Assembly (NCBI GenBank): GCA_023101725.1 | Contig: JALJCO010003418.1 | Span: 95,001 to 159,000, forward strand | Direction: 5' to 3' | DNA: 64,000 nt | Origin: Atherinomorus stipes | Taxonomy: Eukaryota > Chordata > Actinopteri > Atheriniformes > Atherinidae | Shown: in pieces, positions 57,665 through 64,000 of the stretch | Position numbering within the stretch: the first letter of the stretch is position 1 | How the letters are laid out: each line of letters begins with the position of its first letter | The notes under the pieces: generated by a model | What the model was told of the DNA's origin: nothing | The model's database searches: none | The model's input: the letters and a program-made list of their open reading frames with translations, nothing else | Position numbers and translations under genes: made by a program

Positions 57665-60600
57665 TGCACCTCCCTGGGCTGCCACCTTATCGTGGTGGTG
57701 GTGGGGGTTGCGTGTTCTGAGGATCCTAGGGGCCATGTTATCTGGGGCTAAATTATGGCCCTGGCAGGGCCACCCATGGCAATCAGGTTACTAGGGGAGG
57801 GACCAGACAAAGCGCAGCCCAAACACCCCTCATGGAGACGGACAGCAATGGAGCCACGTGTCCCTCGCCCGGACACGGGTCACCGGGGCCCCCCTCTGGA
57901 GCCAGGCACGGAGGTGGGGCACGGAGGCGAGCGCCTGGTGGCCGGGCTTTTGTTCATGGGGCTCGGTCGGGCTCAGCCCAAAAGGACGACATGTCACCAC
58001 CCGCAAGAGGGGCCATAGGGGTCGGGTGCAGTGTGAGTTGGGCGGCGGCTGCGGGCGGGGGAGACCCTGGCGGTCCGACCCCCGGCTGCAGAAGCTCTAG
58101 GGACATGGAACGTCGCCTCTCTGGTTGGAAAGGAGCCTGAGCTGGTGCGGGAGGTCGAGCGGTTCCGACTTGATATAGTTGGATTCACCTCCACGCACAG
58201 CTCGGGCTCTGGGAACACCATCCTGGAGGGGGGGGCTGGATCTCTTTGCTCCCGGTGAAAGGCAGCGAGCGGGTGTGAGCATACTCATTGCCCCCCAGCT
58301 CAGCGCCTGTACGTTGGGGTTCACGCCGGTGGAGGAAAGGGTAGCCTCCCTCCGCCTTCGGGTGGGGGGACGGGTCCTGACTGTTGTTTGTGCCTATGCA
58401 CCAAACAGCAATTCAGAGTACCCCCCCTTTCTGGAGTCCTTGGACGGCGTGTTGGAAAGCGCGCCCTCCGGGGACTCCATCGTTCTGCTGGGGGACTTCA
58501 ATGCTCACGTGGGCAACGACAGTGAGACCTGGAGGGGCGTGATCGGGAGGAACGGCCCCCCTGATCTGAACCCGAGTGGTGTTTTGTTGTTGGACTACTG
58601 TGCTCGTCATGGATTGTCAATAACGAACACCATGTTCAGGCACAAGAGTGTCCACATGTCCACCTGCATCAGGACACCTTAGGCCGCAGTTCCATGATCA
58701 ACTTCGTAGTCGTGTCATCGGACTTGCGGCCCCTTATCCTGGACACTTGGGTGAAGAGAGGGGCGGAGCTTCCACTGATCACCACCTGGTGGTGGGTGGG
58801 CTCAGATGGTGGGGGAGGTTGCCGGTCAGACCTGGCGGGCCCAAACATGTCGTGAGGGTCTGCTGTGTTCCCGCCTCTATTGCTGAGGCTGCTAGTCGGA
58901 GCTGTGGCCGTAAGGTTGTCGGTGCCTGTCGTGGCGGTAATCCCCGAACTCGCTGGTGGACACCAGCGGTGAGGGATGCCGTCAAGCTGAAGAAGCAGTC
59001 CTACCGGGCCTTCCTGGCCTGTGGGACTGAAGGAGTCCTACCGGACCTTCCTGGTCTGTGGGACTGAAGGAGTCCTACCGGGCCTTCCTGGCCTGTGGGA
59101 CTGAAGGAGTCCTACCGGGCCTTCCTGGCCTGTGGGACTGAAGCAGTCCTACCGAGCCTTCCTGGCCTGTGGGACTGAAGGAGTCCTACCGAGCCTTCCT
59201 GGCCTGTGGGACTGAAGCAGTCCTACCGGGCCTTCCTGGCCTGCGGGGCTGAAGGAGTCCTATCGGGCCTTCCTGGCCTGTGGGACTGAAGCAGTCCTAC
59301 CGGGCCTTCCTGGCCTGCGGGACTGAAGGAGTCCTATCGGGCCTTCCTGGCCTGTGGGACTGAAGGAGTCCTACCGAGCCTTCCTGGCCTGTGGGACTGA
59401 AGCAGTCCTACCGGGCCTTCCTGGCCTGCGGGGCTGAAGGAGTCCTTCCGGACATTCCTGGCCTGTGGGACTGAAGCAGTCCTACCGGGCCTTCCTGGCC
59501 TGTGGGGCTCCTGAGGCAGCTGACAGGTATCAGAGGGCCCTCCGCGGAGCTCTGGCGGTCGCTGAGGCAAAAACTCGGTCATGGGAGGAGTTCGGTGAGG
59601 CCATGGAGAACAACTTCCGGACGGCTTTGGGGAGATTCTGGTGAAGCAGTGCACCATCAACACTGTGTACAGTGGGGATGGGGGGCTGCTGACCTCGTGA
59701 CCAGCAGACCGGGGTGGTGGTCCCCCTCTTCAAAAAGGGGGATCGGAGGGTGTGCTCCAACTTCAGGGGGATCACACACCTCAGCCTCCCTGGTAAAGTC
59801 TATTCGGGGGTCCTGGAGAGGGGGGTCCGTCGGATAGTGGAACCTCTGATTGAGGACGAGCAGTGTGGTTCTGGTTCTGGTCGTGGAACAGTGGACCAGC
59901 TCTACACCCTCTTCGGGATCCTGGAGGGGGCATGGGAGTTCGCCCAACCAGTCTACATGTGCTTTGTGGACTTGGAGAAGGCGTTCGATCGTGTCCCCCG
60001 GGGATTCCTGTGGGGGGTGCTCCGGGAGTACGGGGTCCCGGACCCCCTTGTTCGAGCTGTCCGGTCCCTGTACGACCGGTGCCAGAGCTTGGTCCGCATT
60101 TCTGGCTGGAGGTCGGATCCATTCCCGGTGAGAGTTGGACTCCGCCAAAGCTGCCCTTTATCACCGATCCTGTTCAGAACCTTTATGGACCGGATTTCTA
60201 GTCCAGCCGAGGTGGTGAGGGGATCCGGTTTGGTGGCCTCAGGATCCGGTTTGGTGGCCTCAGGATCGGGTCTCTGCTGTTTGCAGATGATGTGGTTCTG
60301 TTGGCGTCATCGGGCCGTGATCTCCGGCTCTCGCTGGGGCGATTTGCAGCCAAGTGTGAAGCGGCCGGGATGAGAATCAGCACCTCCAAATCCGAGACCA
60401 TGGTCCTCACCCGGAAAAGGGTGGAGTGTCCTCTCCGGGTCGGGGTGAGGTCCTGGTCCAGGTGGGGGAGTTTAAGTATCTCGGGGTCTTGTTCAGGAGT
60501 GAGGGAAGGATGGACGGGAGATGGACAGACGGATCGGTGCGGCGTCTACAGTGATGAAGACTCTGCATCGGTCCATCGTGATGAAGAAGAAGCTGAAGAA

Positions 60601-61115
60601 GGAGAAGCTCTGGATTTACCGTCCATCTACGTCCCCCCCTTCACCTATGGCCATGAGCTGTGGGTCATGACCGAAAGAACCAGATTGCGGGTACAAGCGG
60701 CTGAAATGAGTTTCCTCCGCAGGGGGGCCGGGCTCTCCCTTAGAGATGGGGGAGGAGCTCGGTCATCCGGGAGGGGCTCAAAGTAGAGCCGCTGCTCCTC
60801 CGTATAGAGAGGAGCCAGATGAGGAGGCTCGGGCATCTGGTCAGGATGCCTCCTGGACGCCTTCCTGGTGATCCAGGCACGTCCCACCGGGACCAGACCC
60901 CGGGGGAGACCCAGGACACGCTGGAGGGACTACGTCCCACCGGGACCAGACCCCGGGGGAGACCCAGGACACGCTGGAGGGACTACGTCTCCCGGCTGGC
61001 CTGGGAACGCCTCGGGACCCCCCGGATGAGCTGGGGTCTGTGGCCGGGGTGAGGGAAGTCTGGGCTTCCCTGCTTAGGCAGCTGCCCCCCCGACCCGATC
61101 CCGGATAAGCGGAAG
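57665..61115 (+). mobile_element. LINE (APE/RTE- or I-like), copy 3, nearly full length
   Basis: Domains in order: leader with CCACCTTATCGTGGTGG; endonuclease from about 58085 (LGTWNV-type start, [12 protein letters not shown] near 58480, STDHHLVV near 58770); RSCGRKVVGACRGG near 58900; 36-bp array 58990-59512; reverse transcriptase from 59700 (VVPLFKKGDRRVCSNFRGIT, CFVDLEKAFDRVPR near 59955, VGLRQSCPLSPILF near 60135, LQMM/FADD region near 60280); TERTRLRVQAAEMSFLRR near 60670; WRDYVSRLAWERLG near 60980; tail GGATAAGCGGAAGAAGACGG. Several frameshifts and a deletion in the RT fingers near 59695 make it inactive. A single endonuclease-RT ORF and no ORF1 favour an RTE-like clade; I do not assert it. 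Confidence 0.9.
58990..59512. repeat. 36-bp minisatellite inside LINE copy 3, about 14 copies
   Basis: Unit on the LINE sense strand: GAAGGAGTCCTACCGGGCCT then TCCTGGCCTGTGGGACT. GAAGCAG alternates with GAAGGAG. Only the first copy is in the LINE reading frame (SYRAFLACGT); the expansion ends where CCTGAGGCAGCTGACAGGTA resumes the LINE. Confidence 0.94.
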
Positions 61116-61613
61116 AAGACGGTACGGTAATTCTTCTTCTCTGCGTCACCTCGGCTCACGTCTGCTGGCAGAACAAAGACGTGAGGATGGGGGGCCGCCC
61201 CAGCAGGTCTGACTTCCAGGACCATCATCTGACTGGGTGACGACTTAATCACCCTCGACAGGAAGCAGAATGGACCTGGTCTTTCTGCAGGATCATCCAT
61301 ATAAATATGTAAAACTATAATATAAAAAACGTTCCTAAATCCCACGTAGAGCTCAACCCCTACTAGAGACCTGCATAAGGAAATGATATTTCTACCAGAT
61401 ATTCATACAGCAAATCAGATGGAAATATAAAACAGAGCATGTTACTGTTTACAATAATAAAACCGTTTCATGTTTAAAATATTCACATCACGTCTCTAAA
61501 ATCACAGAAATGGTTTTTGCCAGATGCACGCTGGTTTCTTTCATGAACAGATTTTCTTCAACTCAGATGTGATGAGGAAGGTGATTGATTTTCTTGTAAA
61601 AGCCGTTATTGTG
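61116..61613. other. Intergenic or 3' UTR, no feature recognised
   Basis: Could include the 3' UTR of the cfap58-like gene. I found no AATAAA on the minus strand here. Confidence 0.4.
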
Positions 61614-61710
61614 TCACAGGGTTGTGGATCCCGAAGCTTCTCCCGGTGAACTGAGGGTTGCTGTGGAGCTGGGGCAGAGGATCCAGAAGCCCCCTCTTAG
61701 TCCTGGTTTC
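61614..61710 (-). CDS. Candidate terminal exon of the cfap58-like gene
   Basis: In the phase required by the upstream exon, an acceptor GGGAGCAG at 61711-61718 gives KPGLRGGFWILCPSSTATLS and then 12 residues to a TGA ending at 61614. CFAP58 proteins end near a KPNGPGFTGGGFPL motif, and KPGLRGGFWI is faintly similar. The pyrimidine tract is poor. The alternative frame gives SNPQFTGRSFG before a TAA. This is a weak call, and the true last exon may be elsewhere. Confidence 0.25.
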
Positions 61711-61826
61711 CTGCTCCCTTATTCAACACAAAGTTTGCAATCGGCCATCAGAGAGAAAAAACCCCAAACAAACGGAGATGACGCGTTCCTGCACGTCATA
61801 AACCGTCCACATCAGTAAGAACCTAC

Positions 61827-61951
61827 CTCTGGAGTGTTTTCTGACTCAGATATTTCTTCTTGATGTTCGTCAGCTCGTTGGCCAGCCGCTGATTCTCACG
61901 TTTGTACTCGTTCATCTTTGAATCGAGCGTCCTCAGCTCTGCTATCAGCGC
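61827..61951 (-). CDS. cfap58: cfap58-like exon, C-terminal coiled coil (downstream of the two)
   Basis: 125-nt exon with acceptor CCTCGCAG (61952-61959) and donor AG|GTAGGT from 61826. It encodes ALIAELRTLDSKMNEYKREN then QRLANELTNIKKKYLSQKTL. Human CFAP58 has VLSSELNMYEVQSKEYKYEV then EKLTNELQNLKKKYLAQKRK in the same place. CFAP58 is a coiled-coil protein of motile cilia and sperm flagella. The related coiled-coil protein CCDC146 is the main alternative. Ends in phase 2. Confidence 0.7.
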
Positions 61952-62101
61952 CTGCGAGGTGGAAGGAAAAGCTGCATGTTTACACTGAGATGAAGCATTA
62001 AAGTTCGAACGGGGAAGGTTGTTCAGGACCGAGACGATCTGAGAGGCAAAGACAGAAAAGTGGAGGAAATGATGAGGTGAAGCAGCAGGATCGGTGGAGA
62101 C
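61952..62101 (-). other. Intron between the two cfap58-like exons
   Basis: 150-bp intron. Its donor AAG|GTCTCC is weaker than usual, but the frame joins cleanly and the protein order matches CFAP58. Confidence 0.6.
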
Positions 62102-62221
62102 CTTGAGCTTTCTGGTTCTGTCTCGGAGGGTCCACTGGCACCGCTGGAGCTGCTCGGCTGCCTCCGGACCTGGACGCTGGGCCAGAACGTGCTTCAGCTC
62201 CACATACAGCTTCTCCTTCTC
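62102..62221 (-). CDS. cfap58: cfap58-like exon, C-terminal coiled coil (upstream of the two)
   Basis: 120-nt exon, 40 codons, phase 0 at both ends: EKEKLYVELKHVLAQRPGPE then AAEQLQRCQWTLRDRTRKLK. Human CFAP58 has EKEKLYMELKHVLARQPGPE then AAEQLKLYRRTLHDKKQQLK, which is a clear match. Acceptor: the AG of CTCGTGAAG (62222-62230), after TTTTTTTTCCCTTATATCC. Earlier exons should lie at higher coordinates; I found none up to 64000, so the preceding intron is longer than 1.7 kb. Confidence 0.75.
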
Positions 62222-62694
62222 CTTCACGAGGATATAAGGGAAAAAAAACAAAACTTTAAACATACAACGCAGCGAAGCACATCCATGTTTAACATCACAG
62301 AAAACGTGCATCTCTTACTTGTACTGGTTTCAGGAACCGGTTTCAGTTCCAACTCCAGCTGATTCAGATTAAACTGCTCATGACCCTCTAGGTCCATTCA
62401 GATTAACCGTCTGACTTCATAGTCAGAGCTCGTCAGAGGTGGACTATAAAAACAACGTAGCCCAGCCGGACGAGTTCGTTGTCAAGACGATGGCCGTTAT
62501 TTATTTGAATGCTCTTAAAGGGACCAGAGGCAGGAATTTAAAAAACAAACATTCATGTCCGTGTTTTTCATACTAACGGGTGATGAAGCGCTAAATACCA
62601 AAAATAACGTTTCCACCACGTTTCTCTCCGTTGCCTTGAACAGGCTGTGTGCTGCATAAAGCTGCAATTCGGTGTCTGAATTTCCCGCGCTGCC
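62222..62694. other. cfap58-like intron, no feature recognised
   Basis: No exon or repeat supported in this stretch. Confidence 0.5.
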
Positions 62695-62856
62695 CTGCAG
62701 ACGTGACGTCATTAACGCTGCAGACGTGACGTCATTGACGCTGCAGACGTGACGTCATTAACGCTGCAGACGTGACGTCATTGACGCTGCAGACGTGACG
62801 TCATTAACGCTGCAGACGTGACGTCATTAACGCTGCAGACGTGACGTCATTGATGC
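62695..62856. repeat. 23-bp array with seven perfect CRE palindromes
   Basis: Unit GCTGCAGACGTGACGTCATT then AAC or GAC. The full CRE palindrome TGACGTCA occurs at 62704, 62727, 62750, 62773, 62796, 62819 and 62842, exactly 23 bases apart. Variation falls only in the AAC/GAC end and the last unit. No other array in the window keeps a regulatory palindrome this well. Confidence 0.95.
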
Positions 62857-63463
62857 TACATCCACAGTTCTGATGCAGGAAGAAGACGGTCGCGGTAAAT
62901 TCAAACACTGTAAGCGATAGTTAGCCGTCAGCAAACGATCCAGATCAACTGAAAGACACTAAAACGTGGAACTACGAAGAAAAAGGTGAGTAAACAACAT
63001 TATAGCTTCAGTTTGTGGCTGCAGTTACCTGACGCGCCAGTCGCCAGTTTCGTTTCTTAACCTTTCCTCAAGTCCCTTTAAATGATTCTATCATCTTGGG
63101 GAATTAATTTATTCAATTATTTGCAACATTTCAAACTGTTCTTCAGCCGTGAACATACCATTATCTTTTTTTACATTTGGAGTTTGTGTCAGCGAGAGCT
63201 TAAACCAATCAGCATCAAGTTCTGTCATCATGGAGGTGGGTCCACTGCAGTCGGTGAGCTCTGCGACGTTTCATGGTCATGCGGTACGGTCACATTTTCC
63301 AGGTGCGCTCTGAAGTCGGAGTTGCGTCGTGTTGCGTACAGTCGAAGTGAAATGAGCCCGTTTATGTGAGTCAGGTGTGTCAGAGTATGGAAACCTCTAA
63401 AACATGCAGGGCCGTGGTCTCTGAGGACCAGCACTAACAAGCACTGAAGACCATCCTGCATCA
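62857..63463. other. Unassigned, with a plus-strand donor near the CRE array
   Basis: AAAAG|GTGAGTAAAC at 62981-62990 is a good plus-strand splice donor 130 bases right of the CRE array, so a short antisense first exon is possible. No coding sequence follows that I recognise. Confidence 0.35.
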
Positions 63464-63600
63464 TTTGGTAGGAAAAATTCATCAATCTTTATTTATGACG
63501 CGCTTTTCCAGGAAGTTCCGCAACTCAAAGCGCTTTACAGTTTATACATATTCCCACCTGCTGCCCTTCAAAGAACACAAAATATTACAGCATACACACA
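63464..63600 (-). repeat. SINE-like dispersed repeat fragment
   Basis: CTTTATTTATGACGCGCTTT and CAACTCAAAGCGCTTTACAG form a pattern common at one end of fish dispersed repeats (tail CTGTAAAGCGCTTTGAG on the minus strand). A related fragment lies at 33270-33470. Confidence 0.5.
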
Positions 63601-63601
63601 C

Positions 63602-64000
<399 letters not shown>

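Noticed and set aside
57832..58682. Separate cellular endonuclease gene
   Set aside because: The GDFNAH and DHHL motifs belong to the LINE copy running 57665-61115.

Overview
The window looks like nuclear DNA of a teleost fish. It carries split genes with GT-AG introns, Tc1-like transposases, APE-type LINEs of a kind common in fish, several short inverted-repeat elements and an exceptional load of minisatellites. By my own summation about 25 kb, near 40 percent, is tandem repeat. I do not name a species.

Two protein-coding genes are supported, both on the minus strand. Seven coding exons of fez1 (fasciculation and elongation protein zeta-1, a kinesin-1 cargo adaptor) lie between 34480 and 1078. 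They join in one frame to about 379 residues, and the last short exon lies to the left of position 1. A candidate non-coding first exon and promoter lie near 44879-45175. Two exons from the C-terminal coiled coil of a cfap58-like ciliary gene lie at 61827-62221, with a weaker candidate terminal exon at 61614-61710. Nothing indicates that the two genes work together; they are simply neighbours.

Layout: 1-4352, fez1 intron with ATCC and 18-bp arrays, the latter inside a TTAA-flanked element. 5157-11025, a fez1 intron that is almost wholly 27-bp and 16-bp arrays. 11192-15823, small exons between Tc1-type MITEs and TA runs. 15912-34154, an 18-kb intron holding a 10-kb array of 24-bp units, a nested Tc1 copy and a 27-bp GC-box array. 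34509-44878, first intron with a LINE fragment, a 34-bp array, a 23-bp array and a 640-bp foldback element. 45200-61600, intergenic DNA filled with LINEs, a Tc1 copy, MITEs and arrays of 31, 54 and 36 bp. 61600-64000, the cfap58-like exons, an array of seven perfect CRE palindromes and a TA run.

The most striking theme is that several minisatellites arose inside transposable elements: a 31-bp array from the 3' end of a Tc1 transposase gene, a 36-bp array from the same LINE codons in two separate LINE copies, a 21-bp array beside the LINE reverse transcriptase active site, and an 18-bp array inside a TTAA element. Very long open frames on both strands inside the arrays follow from unit lengths divisible by three and are not treated as genes.
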